NCBI RefSeq assembly: GCF_009765215.1
Contig: NZ_VLNV01000007.1
Coordinates: 1-64,000 of the forward strand
Source of the DNA: Lysobacter prati
Lineage (GTDB): Bacteria > Pseudomonadota > Gammaproteobacteria > Xanthomonadales > Xanthomonadaceae
DNA: 64,000 bases
Direction: 5' to 3'
The notes under the pieces were generated by a model. It did no database searches. It saw only the letters and a program-made list of their open reading frames with translations, and was not told the DNA's origin. Within the stretch, counting starts at the first letter, position 1. The number at the start of each line of letters is the position of its first letter. The position numbers and the translations under genes are program-made. Shown here one piece after another: positions 18,182 through 28,389 of this stretch.

Positions 18182-21100
18182 GGCCGCGAGATGCCCCCTG
18201 CATGGTGATACCGAGCAGTTCGTACACGTTGCGGATCAGTTCCGGCTCCTGGTACGGCTTGCCGAGGTAACGCTCCACACCGATCTCGAACGCGCGCTGG
18301 CGATGCTTGTCGCCGGTACGCGAGGTGATCATCACGATCGGCACGCCACGCAGGCGCGAATCGCCCTTCATCGCGGTGGCCAGCTCGTAACCGTCCATGC
18401 GCGGCATTTCGATGTCGAGCAGCATCAGGTCCGGCACGCGGTCGACCATGCGCTCCAGGGCGTCGATGCCGTCCTTCGCGGTCAGGACCTCGAAGTTGTG
18501 GCGTTCCAGCACGCGACCGGTGACCTTGCGCATCGTCACCGAGTCGTCGACCACCATCACCAGCGGCACGCGGCGCTGTTCGACCGGAGCGGCGACCACC
18601 GGCACGTGATCGCGCGGCAGCAGCATCTGGCGGCGGACCAGCGGGGCGACGTCGAGGATCACGACCACGCGGCCGTCACCCATGATGGTCGCGCCGAAGA
18701 TGCCCGGTACCGAAGCGACCTGCGGACCGACGGCCTTCACCACGATTTCGCGGTTGCCGACCACCTGGTCGACGCAGACCGCGGCGCGCAGGTCACCGGA
18801 GCGGATCAGCAGCAGCGGCATCTGCAGGTGGCCTTCGGCCTTGGCAGTGCCGTGACCGACCAGCGCGCCCAGATCGTGGACCGAGTAGTCCTCACCGCCG
18901 TAACGGTAAGTCGCGTCGGCCATGTCGAGGCGGTCGCGGGCGATACGGCCGACGCCGCGGACCGAGGCGATCGGCACGGCGAAGGTGGTCTCGCCGATGC
19001 GCACGAACACCGCCTGGGTGACCGCGAGCGTCTGCGGCAGGCGCAGGGTGAAGTTGACGCCCTTGCCCGGGACCGAATGGATGTCGAGCGTGCCGCCGAG
19101 CTGGCGCACTTCGCTGGCGACCACGTCCATGCCCACGCCGCGGCCGGACAGGCGGCTGACGGCATCGGCAGTGGAGAAGCCCGGCTCCAGGATCAGTGCG
19201 TCGAGTGCTGCATCGGACAGCACGGCGTCGGCGCGGACCAGGCCACGTTCTTCGCCGCGGCGGCGGATCGCGGCGCGGTCGAGACCGGCACCGTCGTCGC
19301 CGACTTCCAGCACGACTTCCGAACCTTCGCGGCGGACCGCGATGCGGATCGTGCCTTCTTCCGGCTTGTGTGCCTTGCGGCGCTTGTCCGGCGTTTCCAG
19401 GCCGTGCGCGACCGCGTTGCGCAGCAAGTGTTCCAGCGGCGCGGTCATGCGCTCGAGCACGTTGCGGTCGAGTTCGCCCTGGGTACCGTCGAGTTTGAGC
19501 TGGACGTTCTTGCCCAGTTCGCCCGAGGCCTGGCGGACTACGCGGCGCAGGCGCGGCAGCAGGCCATCGAACGGCACCATGCGCGTGCGCATGAGGCCTT
19601 CCTGCAGCTCCGAGCTCACGCGCGACTGCTGCAGCAGCAGGGTTTCGTACTGACGGGTCAGGTCGTCGAGCGTGGTCTGCAAGCTGGTCTGGTCAGCGGC
19701 CGACTCGGCCAGTGCACGCGACAGCTGCTGCAGGTTGGAGAAGCGGTCGAGCTCGAGCGGATCGAATGCCTGCTCGGCCAGGTCGCCTTCGCGCTGGTAG
19801 CGGGCGACGATCTGCGCTTCGGTTTCGATTTCCAGTCGACGCAGCTGGTCACGCATACGCGTGTTGGTCGCTGCCATTTCCGCGATGGCGCCGCGGAACG
19901 CACCGAGCTGCTGCTCCAGTCGAGCGCGGTAGATCGCGACCTCACCGGCGTAGTTGACGAGGCGATCGAGGAGGTCGGCGCGGATGCGCACCTGCTCCTG
20001 CGGGGCGCGCACGCCGATGTCGTCTTCGTCGGTGGCCGGCGTGTCGCTGATCGGCGCCGACAGCGGCTTGAGTTCGACATGCTGCGGTGCTTCCACCACG
20101 ACCGGGGCCACCTTGGCGGCCTCGTCCTGCACGGCCGGCACGTAGGCCTGGCCGCGTGCACGCGCGTCGAACTGCGCGATCAACTCGTCCGGCATGGCGA
20201 TCGCGCGGCGTTCGCCGACACGGGTGACCATGGCATGGAGGCGGTCGAAACCGTGCTCGAGCAGCGGCACGCCATCGCGGCCGAGCTCGCAGCGTTGTTC
20301 GGCCACGGCTTCCAGCAGCGATTCCATGGCGTGGCCGAGTTCGCCCACGGCCATGATGCCGGCCATGCGCGCGCCACCCTTGATGGTGTGCAGGTCGCGT
20401 TGCAGACCGACCACCGGCTCGCGGTCACCCGGCGCCTGGCGCAGCTGCGCGAGCAGGCCGTCGGAATGGTCGAGCAGGTCGCTGGCTTCCTCGACGAAGA
20501 TGTCGACCAGTTCCGGATCGAGCCCGGTCAGGTCGAGCGCTTCGTCCGGGTCGTCGCTGGCCGCCAGTGCGTGCGCGATCAGGGCGGCGACAGCCGGTTC
20601 CTGTGCATCGTGGGTGAGTGCGTCGTCGACAACTGCATGCTCGGTAACGGCAGCGCGCGTCTCGTGCGCGACCGGTGCGTGCTCGGGCTGATCGTTGTCC
20701 GACTCGTTGGCGCCCGGGGCGCCGGCATCGGCGAACGCGGCCAGGCCGACCGAGGCAGTGGCTTCGATCGCGGCGACCTGCTGTTCGCGGGCGACACGCT
20801 CGGCCTCGGCGTACTCGGTTTCAAGGCGAGCGTACTCGCGCTCTTCTTCGGCGAGGCGCTCGGCTTCGAGGCGTTCGGCCTCGAGGCGCTCTGCTTCAGC
20901 GCGCTCTGCTTCGGCGCGCTCTGCAGCCACACGCTCGGCTTCGATACGCTCGGCTTCAGCGCTTTCTGCCGCGGCGCGTTCTGCTTCGAGGCGTTCTGTT
21001 TCGGCACGCTCTGCTGCAGCGCGCTCTGCTTCGAGACGCTCTGCTTCGAGGCGTACGGTTTCGAGGCGCTCTGCTTCGGCACGCTCGGCTTCGGCACGCT

Positions 21101-24100
21101 CGGTTTCGAGGCGCTCTGCCTCGAGCCGCTCGTTCTCCAGGCGCGCGTTTTCGAGCAGCGTTGTTTCCAGACGCTCCGCTTCCAGGCGTGCGATTTCCGC
21201 ACGCTCGGCTTCCAGGCGCGCATCCTGCTCGCGCTGGAGCTGGGCAAGGCGTTCGGCCTCGGTCTGCTCCAGGGCAAAGCGTTCGGCCTGCACGCTTTCG
21301 ATTTCGACGATCTCGGCGTTGGCCACCTCGATCGCCACGCGCTCGGCTTCGATGCGGCGCGCTTCGGCCAGTTCGGCCTCCACACGCTCGGTCTGCGATG
21401 CCTCGGCGAGGAAATCCGGACCGGCATCGCCGGCCAGATCGGTGAACTCGCTCATGTCGAAGGCCGTCAACAGGGCCTCGTCACCGTCGTCCATGGCGAC
21501 ATCGATCGGCTCGATGTTGACCGGCATCGACTGGCGAGCGTCCGGCAGACCGTCGCGCAGCGCACGCATGCGCGCGGCGAGCCCTTCGAACGCGGGCACG
21601 CGCGGATACGGGGTCTTCAGCGTGGCCAGGGTGCGACGGATTGCATTGGCCACGTCGGACATCGCCGCAACGCCGTCGCTGCTGGCCGGCTGGCCGGAGG
21701 CGAGCAGGCGCTTGACGTAGATCTCGGTCGGTCCGGTGATCTCGGTGATCACCGGCACTTCGGTCATCGCGAAGGCGCCGTTGAGCGTGTGGAACGAACG
21801 CTGCAGGCCGTCATCAACCAGGCGCGGACCGTGGTTGGCGGCAGCCAGCCACTGTTCGATCGTGACCAGGTGGCCGCTGACCTCGGCGTCGAGAATCTCC
21901 AGCAGCACCGCGTCGACCGAGGCGGGCGTACCCGGCTCGATCTCGACCGCGAGCACAGGCTCCGCGTCTTCGATCGTCTCTTCGACGGCGAAGACCGGCT
22001 CCGCGTCCGCCACCAGAATGTCGAGGTTGACGGCTTCCAGCGAGAGCTCTTCGGCCACCACCGGTTCGTCGACTGCGACTGCGGCCACCGCAGCGGCTGC
22101 GGGCGTCGTGTACAGCGTCTCGTTGCCTTCGGCGAGGCGGTCGGCGTGCGCTTCCATCCCGGCCAGGTCGGCCGTGATGACACCTTCGTTGCGCAGCGCG
22201 GCATGCAACTGCGGCAGCGCGGTGTAGGCGTGGCCGACCAGGCCCATCACCGCCGGGCTGGCGGGACGGGTGCCGTCGAGCACGCGGTTGAGCAGGTTCT
22301 CGATCTTCCAGCTGAACTCGCCCAGGGTCTTGGCGCCGACCAGGCGGCCGCTGCCCTTGAGCGTGTGGAACACGCGACGGATCGGGCGCAGGCGTTCGCT
22401 GTCGTCCGGGGACTGGTGCCAGACCGGCAGCAGGTCGCCGAGGTGACGGATTTCCTCGTCGAGTTCCTCGAGGAACACCTCGCGGATCTCGTCGTCGATG
22501 TCGTCGCTGTGCTCGAAGCCGCCGGCGGCGATGGCTTGCGCCGTCGTTGCCACCGGTGCCGGCGCAGCCGCGACAGCGACCGGTGCGGGAGCCTCGATGG
22601 ACGGCGCGGCAGCCGCCTTGTCTTCCGCCGACGCGGACATCGTCACCGTGCCCAGCGTGATCGTGTCGGACAGTTCGAAGTCCGGGACGTTGGCCAACTC
22701 CTCGCGCGTGATCGGCGAGGACGGCGCCATCGTCGCGGCGATGTCGAATTCGGGCAACGGCCAGTAGCGCAGCGATTCCAGGCTCTGGCGGGTGATGTCG
22801 AGGATGTTGTTGCGGTTCGGGCGCTGCTCGCGCAGTGCCTCCAGGTAGTACTCCAGGCTCGCCAGGGCGTCGGCCAGGGTGTCGAGCTGCTGGCCGTTGG
22901 GCACGCGCTTGCGGCCGATCAGCTCGACCTCGGTATAGCGCTTGACGCCGGTCAGGTAATCCGCCGGCTGCACCAGTTCGAGCATGCGCAGCGCGCCGCC
23001 GACTTCGTCCAGCACGCGCGGGACTTCGGCCAGTTCGGCGTGATCCCAGTTGGTTTCAACGAAGGCCACGAAGGCCTGGCGGGCATCGCCGAAGTTGGCG
23101 ATCGCCTCGCGCACGACCACGTCCAGGACCTTGCGCGCTTCACCGGCGAGCAGGTCGTCGTCGGCCTGCTCGTCCGGCAGGCCCAGGCGCGAGACCTGGT
23201 CGTCGAGCGAGGCATCGACATAAAGCAGTGCGCCGGCGACGTCGAGCAATGCACCCTCGTCGGCCGGACGGCGTCCGCTGACGATCTCGTGCATTGCATC
23301 GCGCTGCTGCAGCACGACGGTGCGGGCAACGCCCAGGCCCATCATGCCGAGCGTGTCGCTGACGCGGGTCAGCGCTTCCACCTGCGGCTGCAGGCCGGCG
23401 ACATCGGTCTGGCCGGTGCGCAGGTGCAGGTCGAGGGCGTCCTTGACCCGCAGCAGGTCTTCCTTGATCGCCGCGGCCACGGTATCGAGCAGCGCGCGGT
23501 TGCGGCCGCTGAGGCTGCCGCGGGCATGTTCGAGTTCGGACTCGCTGGGCAGGTGCGATGCGAGTTCGAAGGTGTGGCGCAGGTCGTCCAGCGCCGGATG
23601 GCGGCCGTCGCTGTGGGCGACGTGGTAGAGCAACTGGCGGGTCGGTTCGGCGGCGGGCTCGCTGCGCGGCGCGGCGAAACCGTCGTCGGCCAGCATCAGG
23701 CGTGCTTCGCGCTCGACGCCACCGAAGGCCTGGCGCAGGGCGCGCGTGGCCGGCAGCGCGCCGTCACGCAGGGCGCCGGCGACCGAGGAAGCCACCCACA
23801 ACATGCGTCGCACCGGTTCCAGCACGACTTCCGACAGCAGTCCGTCGACAGCGCCGGCAAGCTTGTCCGGATGCGCGGGATTGCCTTCTTCCGGCCAGGT
23901 CGCCAGAGCATCGCGCAGTGCGGCCAGGTGACCGGCCGAGCTGTGCGACGGAGTGCTGCGCTGGGTCTGCGCGCCGGCCAGGTTCGCCGGCAGCGGGCGG
24001 TCCAGGTCGGGCGCGAACAGCACGCTCTCGTTGAGACCGGCTTCGCCGCGCGTGGCACGCAATTCGTTGAGCAGCGGCAGCAGCACGATCGGAATATCGC

Positions 24101-24440
24101 GGTGCCCGCCCTGCAGGCGTTCCAGGTAGTCGGGAAGCAGGACGACGCCGCGCATCAGCGCCGCGCAGGCCTCATCGCGATCAGCGACCTTGCCCTGCTG
24201 CAACGCCAGTGCCAGCCGTTCCATTTCCTCGGCGACCATCGCCGGCGCATACAGCTCGACCATGCGCAAGGTGCCGTGCACCTGGTGCAACTGGTCGGCG
24301 CAATGGCGCATGCGGCCGGTGTCGGCAGGATTCTCGGCATAGGCCTCGATTTCCTGCTGCGCCAGGCGCAGGGTCTCGTCCAGCTCCGGCTTGATCCAGC
24401 CCAGCGTGGTCGTATCGATTGCTTCGCGCATCACTGTCAT
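18174..24440 (-). CDS. chpA: ChpA, giant hybrid histidine kinase of the Pil-Chp system
   Basis: This 2088-residue CheA-like kinase drives the type IV pilus chemosensory pathway. In order it has an N-terminal Hpt-like domain (LHQVHG, His52), a second Hpt-like domain with Asp478 where His is expected, Hpt with His692 (HTLKGSG), a divergent Hpt with His884 (HTLNGA), an acidic/basic pentapeptide repeat (about 1076-1220), and Hpt with His1351 (HTIKGGA). Then come the CheA-type dimerisation and ATPase domains (N box Asn1675, [16 protein letters not shown]), a CheW domain and a C-terminal receiver with Asp2009. Pseudomonas ChpA is about 2470 residues, so this version is shorter. It overlaps the ChpB-like gene and lies 118 bases after pilJ. 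Confidence 0.96.
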   Translation of the reverse strand: MTVMREAIDTTTLGWIKPELDETLRLAQQEIEAYAENPADTGRMRHCADQLHQVHGTLRMVELYAPAMVAEEMERLALALQQGKVADRDEACAALMRGVVLLPDYLERLQGGHRDIPIVLLPLLNELRATRGEAGLNESVLFAPDLDRPLPANLAGAQTQRSTPSHSSAGHLAALRDALATWPEEGNPAHPDKLAGAVDGLLSEVVLEPVRRMLWVASSVAGALRDGALPATRALRQAFGGVEREARLMLADDGFAAPRSEPAAEPTRQLLYHVAHSDGRHPALDDLRHTFELASHLPSESELEHARGSLSGRNRALLDTVAAAIKEDLLRVKDALDLHLRTGQTDVAGLQPQVEALTRVSDTLGMMGLGVARTVVLQQRDAMHEIVSGRRPADEGALLDVAGALLYVDASLDDQVSRLGLPDEQADDDLLAGEARKVLDVVVREAIANFGDARQAFVAFVETNWDHAELAEVPRVLDEVGGALRMLELVQPADYLTGVKRYTEVELIGRKRVPNGQQLDTLADALASLEYYLEALREQRPNRNNILDITRQSLESLRYWPLPEFDIAATMAPSSPITREELANVPDFELSDTITLGTVTMSASAEDKAAAAPSIEAPAPVAVAAAPAPVATTAQAIAAGGFEHSDDIDDEIREVFLEELDEEIRHLGDLLPVWHQSPDDSERLRPIRRVFHTLKGSGRLVGAKTLGEFSWKIENLLNRVLDGTRPASPAVMGLVGHAYTALPQLHAALRNEGVITADLAGMEAHADRLAEGNETLYTTPAAAAVAAVAVDEPVVAEELSLEAVNLDILVADAEPVFAVEETIEDAEPVLAVEIEPGTPASVDAVLLEILDAEVSGHLVTIEQWLAAANHGPRLVDDGLQRSFHTLNGAFAMTEVPVITEITGPTEIYVKRLLASGQPASSDGVAAMSDVANAIRRTLATLKTPYPRVPAFEGLAARMRALRDGLPDARQSMPVNIEPIDVAMDDGDEALLTAFDMSEFTDLAGDAGPDFLAEASQTERVEAELAEARRIEAERVAIEVANAEIVEIESVQAERFALEQTEAERLAQLQREQDARLEAERAEIARLEAERLETTLLENARLENERLEAERLETERAEAERAEAERLETVRLEAERLEAERAAAERAETERLEAERAAAESAEAERIEAERVAAERAEAERAEAERLEAERLEAERLAEEEREYARLETEYAEAERVAREQQVAAIEATASVGLAAFADAGAPGANESDNDQPEHAPVAHETRAAVTEHAVVDDALTHDAQEPAVAALIAHALAASDDPDEALDLTGLDPELVDIFVEEASDLLDHSDGLLAQLRQAPGDREPVVGLQRDLHTIKGGARMAGIMAVGELGHAMESLLEAVAEQRCELGRDGVPLLEHGFDRLHAMVTRVGERRAIAMPDELIAQFDARARGQAYVPAVQDEAAKVAPVVVEAPQHVELKPLSAPISDTPATDEDDIGVRAPQEQVRIRADLLDRLVNYAGEVAIYRARLEQQLGAFRGAIAEMAATNTRMRDQLRRLEIETEAQIVARYQREGDLAEQAFDPLELDRFSNLQQLSRALAESAADQTSLQTTLDDLTRQYETLLLQQSRVSSELQEGLMRTRMVPFDGLLPRLRRVVRQASGELGKNVQLKLDGTQGELDRNVLERMTAPLEHLLRNAVAHGLETPDKRRKAHKPEEGTIRIAVRREGSEVVLEVGDDGAGLDRAAIRRRGEERGLVRADAVLSDAALDALILEPGFSTADAVSRLSGRGVGMDVVASEVRQLGGTLDIHSVPGKGVNFTLRLPQTLAVTQAVFVRIGETTFAVPIASVRGVGRIARDRLDMADATYRYGGEDYSVHDLGALVGHGTAKAEGHLQMPLLLIRSGDLRAAVCVDQVVGNREIVVKAVGPQVASVPGIFGATIMGDGRVVVILDVAPLVRRQMLLPRDHVPVVAAPVEQRRVPLVMVVDDSVTMRKVTGRVLERHNFEVLTAKDGIDALERMVDRVPDLMLLDIEMPRMDGYELATAMKGDSRLRGVPIVMITSRTGDKHRQRAFEIGVERYLGKPYQEPELIRNVYELLGITMQGASRGHE
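20780..21215 (-). repeat. 15-bp tandem repeat coding for [L/A]EAER pentapeptides in ChpA
   Basis: About 29 successive five-residue units lie here, mostly [15 protein letters not shown] or AAAER, coded by an imperfect 15-bp tandem repeat. Arg at position 5 can pair with Glu four residues later, as in single alpha-helix ER/K segments. The period is five, not the heptad of a coiled coil. A looser version of the same pattern continues for about 60 residues towards the N terminus. It separates the upstream Hpt domains from the last Hpt and kinase core. Confidence 0.8.
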
Positions 24441-24481
24441 CGTTCACCCCACGCAGCGGTGAACCGGCGCGTTCCGTGGCC

Positions 24482-24516
24482 CATGCCCTGATCGGGCATG
24501 CTCGTGCAGAGCATGC
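24482..24516 (-). promoter_or_regulatory. Two overlapping hairpins between pilJ and chpA
   Basis: The 118-base gap between pilJ and chpA holds two perfect inverted repeats sharing the bases 24496-24500. One is CATGCCC/GGGCATG (24482-24500, seven pairs, five-base loop) and the other GCATGCTC/GAGCATGC (24496-24516, eight pairs, five-base loop). They cannot both form in one RNA. They could adjust expression of chpA relative to pilJ, or be a remnant left by loss of pilK. Confidence 0.5.
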
Positions 24517-24558
24517 GCCGGTGGCCACATTTGAACCTGTTCATCGACCTCGTCCTTG

Positions 24559-26583
24559 TCAGGCCGGCAGCTTGAAGTCGGCAACGGAGCGACGCAGGTC
24601 GGCTGCCAGTTGCGCGAGGTTTCCAATCGATGCCGCCGTCTGGTTCGCACCCTGCGAGGTCTGCGCGGTAATCGACTGGATGGTGTTCATCGTCGCGGTA
24701 ATGTTCGATGCCGCGCTGGACTGCTGCTGCGCGGCGGTCGAGATGCCCTGAATGAGGTTGGACAGGTCCGACGACACCTTTTCGATCTCGCCCAGAGCCG
24801 TACCCGCGTCCTCGGCCAGTCGTGCACCGGCGACCACTTCCGAGGTCGTCTGTTCCATCGAGCTGACCGCTTCGTTGGTGTCGGACTGAATCGTCTGCAC
24901 CAGCGTTTCGATTCGCTTGGTCGCGTTCGATGCGCGTTCTGCCAGTCGCTGCACTTCGTCGGCCACGACCGCGAAGCCGCGGCCTGCTTCACCGGCCGAA
25001 GCCGCCTGAATTGCCGCGTTCAGCGCCAGGATGTTGGTCTGCTCGGAGATGTCGTTGATCAGTTCCACGATCGAGCCGATTTCCTGCGAGCTTTCACCCA
25101 GTCGCTTGATTCGCTTCGAGGTTTCCTGGATCTGGTCGCGGATCGAGTCCATGCCGGCAATCGTCTGGCGCACCACGCCCGCACCCTTGGTCGCGATCTG
25201 CACCGAGCGCTGCGCCACGTCCGCCGATTCGGCCGAGTTGCGCGACACCTGGTTGATCGAGGCCGCGATTTCACTGATACGGCTGGAAGCGGAGTTGATT
25301 TCCTGCGCCTGGTGCTCTGCGGCCTCGGCCAGGTGCATGGCGGTGGCCTGCGTTTCCTGGGCGCTGGCGGCAACCTGCACCGAGGTGTCGGTAATCGTCT
25401 GCACCAGGCTGCGCAGCTGCTCGACGGCGAAGTTGATCGAGTCGGCGATTGCGCCGGTCATGTCCTCGGTGACGGTGGCCTTTACGGTCAGGTCGCCTTC
25501 TGCGAGCGAACCCATCTCGTCCAGCAGGCGCATGATCGCCTCCTGGTTACGGTCGTTGAGTTCCTTGGTGGTCAGGTAGCGCTTCTTCTGCTGGCTGTTG
25601 AGCGAGAACACCAGGAAGACGATGGCGAGCAATGCGCCGGCACCGGACAGGATCGAGATCCACAGGTTGCCGGCGATGCTGGTGTCCTTCAGCGAACCGA
25701 AGGCGGTGAAGGCGCGGAACAGGTTCTGGCTGTCGGCCAGCAGCTTGTTGGAGCCGCCGGTGATCGCTTCGGATGCCGCCTGTGCGCGGAACAGGTTCTG
25801 CGAGCTGGACAGGATCGCGTCCAGGTCCTTCTTCATTTCCAGCCACATCGTCTCGGCCTGGGCCAGTGCGGTCAGGGCGCTGCTGTTGCCCAGCGGGGTC
25901 ACGCCGAAGGCGGCGTCACCCTTGCGCAGGCCGGTCAGGACGTTGCCGAACACGGCGGCGTCGCGGCCCAGGGCCTCACCCGCCAGCGCGGCGCCACTGC
26001 CACCGGCGCGGATCTGGGTGATGCGTTCGTTCATCTTGCCCGACAGCACCACCTGGCGCAGGGCGATGTAGACCTGCGAGGACGGCGAGCCGGAGGCCGA
26101 CATCGCGCGCACCAGTTCGTCCAGCCGCGCCTGCAGCTGCGGCACGCGACTGGTGAAGCTGTCCGCGTTGCCGGCCAGGGCCAGCACCGCGGCTTCGCTC
26201 GAGATCACCTCGCCTGCGCTCTTGCCGAGCGGGCCCCAGGTGTCGGCGACGGTCTTGATCGGCCCGGAAACGCCGGCGGTGTCGCCGAAGTTGTTTCTGA
26301 GCTGCTCCACGTCCGTGACGATCTGGTTGCGCGTTTCCTTGAACGCGGCGAAGGCCGCGGCGTCACCGCTGACCGCCTCCGAGCCCTGCACGGCCAGCTT
26401 CTGCGAGTTCACCTGCAGGTCCGAGGCCGAGGAGCTGGCGCCACCGAGTCGGGCCGCCTTCCACGTCGCATAACCGGTGTTGAGGCCGAAGATCAGCACC
26501 GATACGCCCAGCACGACCAGCCAGGTGTTGACGCCAAGGCTACGGCCCTTGCCGGCAGCGCTATCAATCGCAGTGACACTCAT
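24559..26583 (-). CDS. pilJ: PilJ, methyl-accepting chemoreceptor of the Pil-Chp system
   Basis: This 674-residue receptor senses signals linked to type IV pili and controls ChpA. It has a first membrane helix (about residues 17-36), a large periplasmic region with two related helical (PilJ-type) domains, a second helix near residues 305-328, a HAMP region and the cytoplasmic hairpin with the highly conserved tip [25 protein letters not shown] (shown for identification, split as [13 protein letters not shown] and [15 protein letters not shown]). It starts with an ATG overlapping the pilI stop by four bases. Methylation helices look present, though the usual methylation enzymes seem absent from this cluster. 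Confidence 0.95.
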   Translation of the reverse strand: MSVTAIDSAAGKGRSLGVNTWLVVLGVSVLIFGLNTGYATWKAARLGGASSSASDLQVNSQKLAVQGSEAVSGDAAAFAAFKETRNQIVTDVEQLRNNFGDTAGVSGPIKTVADTWGPLGKSAGEVISSEAAVLALAGNADSFTSRVPQLQARLDELVRAMSASGSPSSQVYIALRQVVLSGKMNERITQIRAGGSGAALAGEALGRDAAVFGNVLTGLRKGDAAFGVTPLGNSSALTALAQAETMWLEMKKDLDAILSSSQNLFRAQAASEAITGGSNKLLADSQNLFRAFTAFGSLKDTSIAGNLWISILSGAGALLAIVFLVFSLNSQQKKRYLTTKELNDRNQEAIMRLLDEMGSLAEGDLTVKATVTEDMTGAIADSINFAVEQLRSLVQTITDTSVQVAASAQETQATAMHLAEAAEHQAQEINSASSRISEIAASINQVSRNSAESADVAQRSVQIATKGAGVVRQTIAGMDSIRDQIQETSKRIKRLGESSQEIGSIVELINDISEQTNILALNAAIQAASAGEAGRGFAVVADEVQRLAERASNATKRIETLVQTIQSDTNEAVSSMEQTTSEVVAGARLAEDAGTALGEIEKVSSDLSNLIQGISTAAQQQSSAASNITATMNTIQSITAQTSQGANQTAASIGNLAQLAADLRRSVADFKLPA

Positions 26584-27215
26584 GATTCGACCTCAATATT
26601 GTTGCTGCTGGAGCGGTGCTCGGACCGCGACATGTCAGTGCGCGGCATTTCAGAGGCCGCTTGGCGGAACTCGGGCGTGCGGGCCAGCCTGTCCAGGCTG
26701 AATATGCCCCACGTGTGGTTGTCGAGGCGGTAGGCGCGCTCGATGAAATGGCTGTAGCGGCCGGTGGCGAGTGCCGCGTCGGAGCCTTCTTCGGCGACCG
26801 GCTCGACCTCGACCTCGACCAGCTGCTGGTCCATGAAACTGCGCTGGCCGTAGAGCTCGTCGATCAGCACGGCGACGTCGCCGCCGGGCTGGCGCACCAG
26901 CAGGATGCGCTGGCTTTCGTGCAGCACCGTGCGCTGGCCTTCCAGGAACTGCTTGAGGTCGACGATCGGCAGCAGGCTGCCGCGGACGTTGGCCAGGCCG
27001 AGCAGCCATGGCTGCGCGCCGGGCACCGGGGTGACCTGCGGCAGCGGGAGGATTTCCAGCACCTCGCCGAAGCCGGAGGCCAGGCGACGGTCACCAATGC
27101 GGTAACCGACGCCACGCCACAGGCCCGGCGCGTCGAGCTGCTCGGGCAGACCGACCACGTGCGCCAGGCTGCGGCGCTCGTAGTCGACCAGCACATCGAA
27201 CGGCGAATGCAACAT
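26580..27215 (-). CDS. pilI: PilI, CheW-like adaptor
   Basis: This 211-residue CheW-domain protein couples PilJ to ChpA. The domain includes [18 protein letters not shown] and [21 protein letters not shown] (each a split CheW hallmark), preceded by a short leader with [16 protein letters not shown]. It is longer than E. coli CheW (167 residues), with an acidic C-terminal tail ending in a Ser/Asn-rich run. It lies five bases after pilH and overlaps pilJ. Assignment rests on domain and conserved gene order. Confidence 0.92.
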   Translation of the reverse strand: MLHSPFDVLVDYERRSLAHVVGLPEQLDAPGLWRGVGYRIGDRRLASGFGEVLEILPLPQVTPVPGAQPWLLGLANVRGSLLPIVDLKQFLEGQRTVLHESQRILLVRQPGGDVAVLIDELYGQRSFMDQQLVEVEVEPVAEEGSDAALATGRYSHFIERAYRLDNHTWGIFSLDRLARTPEFRQAASEMPRTDMSRSEHRSSSNNIEVES

Positions 27216-27219
27216 CTAG

Positions 27220-27585
27220 TCAGGCACCCAGCAAGGCGTTGATACGGGCGATCAGTTCGTCTTCGCGCGGCGGCTTGACGATGTAGTCGCGTGCACCCTG
27301 GCGCATGCCCCAGGCCTTGTCGGTGTCCATGCCCTTGGTGCTGACGATGAGCACCGGGATGGTGCTGGTGTCGGCGTCGCGCGACAGGGCGCGGGTTGCC
27401 TGGAAGCCGTTCATGCCCGGAAGCACGACGTCCATCATCACCAGGTCGGGCTTCTCGCGCTTGCAGGTTTCAATGCCGTCTTCGGCACTGCCCGAGGCCA
27501 GAACCTCGTGGCCATTGCGCTCAAGAAGCTGGGTAAGGACCGCCGTATCGGTCGGCGAATCCTCGATAAGAAGAATACGTGCCAT
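27220..27585 (-). CDS. pilH: PilH, twitching-motility response regulator
   Basis: This 121-residue single-domain CheY-like protein accepts phosphate from ChpA and is thought to control pilus retraction or to act as a phosphate sink. Receiver residues are present: Glu8-Asp9 in LIEDSPTD, phosphorylated Asp52 in VMMDVVLPGMNG, and Lys104 in YIVKPP. No output domain follows. It lies 19 bases after pilG on the same strand. Confidence 0.94.
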   Translation of the reverse strand: MARILLIEDSPTDTAVLTQLLERNGHEVLASGSAEDGIETCKREKPDLVMMDVVLPGMNGFQATRALSRDADTSTIPVLIVSTKGMDTDKAWGMRQGARDYIVKPPREDELIARINALLGA

Positions 27586-27604
27586 TTGTTGCCTTACCCC
27601 CCGG

Positions 27605-28003
27605 TCAGGCGTTTACGTGCGTTCGGATCGCGTCGAGCAGTTCTTCGCGGGTGAATGGTTTGGTGAGGTACTGCTCGGAGCCGACGATGCGCCCGCGCGC
27701 CTTGTCGAACAGCCCGTCCTTCGATGACAGCATGATGACCGGCGTGCCCTTGAACAGGTGATTGTTCTTGATCAGGGCGCAGGTCTGATAGCCGTCCAGG
27801 CGCGGCATCATGATGTCCACGAAGATGATTTGTGGCTGCTGGTCGGCGATCTTCGCCAACGCCTCAAAGCCGTCGGTGGCGGTAACCACTTCACAGCCTT
27901 CTCGTTTCAGCAGCGTTTCGGCGGTTCGGCGGATGGTCTTGGAATCGTCGATCACCATGACCTTCAGACCGCCGAGGCTGCCGTTGCGGACCTCGTCTAG
28001 CAT
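27605..28003 (-). CDS. pilG: PilG, twitching-motility response regulator
   Basis: This 132-residue receiver protein is the first gene of the Pil-Chp operon. PilG promotes pilus extension and, in Pseudomonas, activates adenylate cyclase CyaB. Asp19-Asp20 (VIDDS), phosphorylated Asp63 (FVDIMMPRLDG) and Lys115 (LTKPFTRE) are all present. The N terminus MLDEVRNGSLGGLKVMVIDD is typical of PilG. ATG 28003 follows a GGGGGA ribosome binding site; longer frames upstream are random. Confidence 0.95.
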   Translation of the reverse strand: MLDEVRNGSLGGLKVMVIDDSKTIRRTAETLLKREGCEVVTATDGFEALAKIADQQPQIIFVDIMMPRLDGYQTCALIKNNHLFKGTPVIMLSSKDGLFDKARGRIVGSEQYLTKPFTREELLDAIRTHVNA

Positions 28004-28389
28004 TTTCGATTTCCCCCGTGCGAATGCCGCGCGTCTGCGGGCACTTCGCCAGCTGTCTTTATTCCAAGCCGCGCCGATGCTGTCAAGCAAACTTTTCGGC
28101 GGGCATGCTGAACGCGCCACGGGCCCGGTCAGGCCGGGAACCGCTTCCGGATCGAACAGCAGGGGGTCGGGGGACCGGCCGGCAGGGCGACTTTCGGGCA
28201 CGCCCGATGCGTATACCCCAGTTCCCCGCCGCTGCCGACGACCGGATTCCCGAGCCGCGACGTACGTACCAGTCCGGATGGGAAGCCGGGCAACTGGCCG
28301 GCAGATGACCGGATCGGCGGCCGGCAAGGCTGGCCGGAGCCAGGGAGCTGCCTGTTACCATCTGGCGCATTCTTCCTCGCAGTGCCGCC
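28004..28389. other. Divergent gap between pilG and gshB
   Basis: This 386-base stretch separates the divergent Pil-Chp operon and gshB. The only element I can support is a sigma70-like promoter for pilG at 28058-28086. The rest is GC-rich, with no repeat, small gene or RNA I recognise. Confidence 0.5.
28058..28086 (-). promoter_or_regulatory. Candidate sigma70 promoter of the pilG-chpC operon
   Basis: On the minus strand a perfect TTGACA (28086 to 28081) is followed after 17 bases by AATAAA (28063 to 28058), four of six matches to the -10 consensus. A start near 28050 would leave a leader of about 47 bases before the pilG ATG. This is sequence matching only. Confidence 0.5.

Noticed and set aside
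17997-24491. A plus-strand open frame of more than 2100 codons opposite chpA.
   Set aside because: It is a mirror of the chpA codon pattern in GC-rich DNA. The protein has no recognisable motifs and is made of His/Arg/Gly-rich low-complexity text, while the minus strand encodes a full set of Hpt, ATPase, CheW and receiver motifs.
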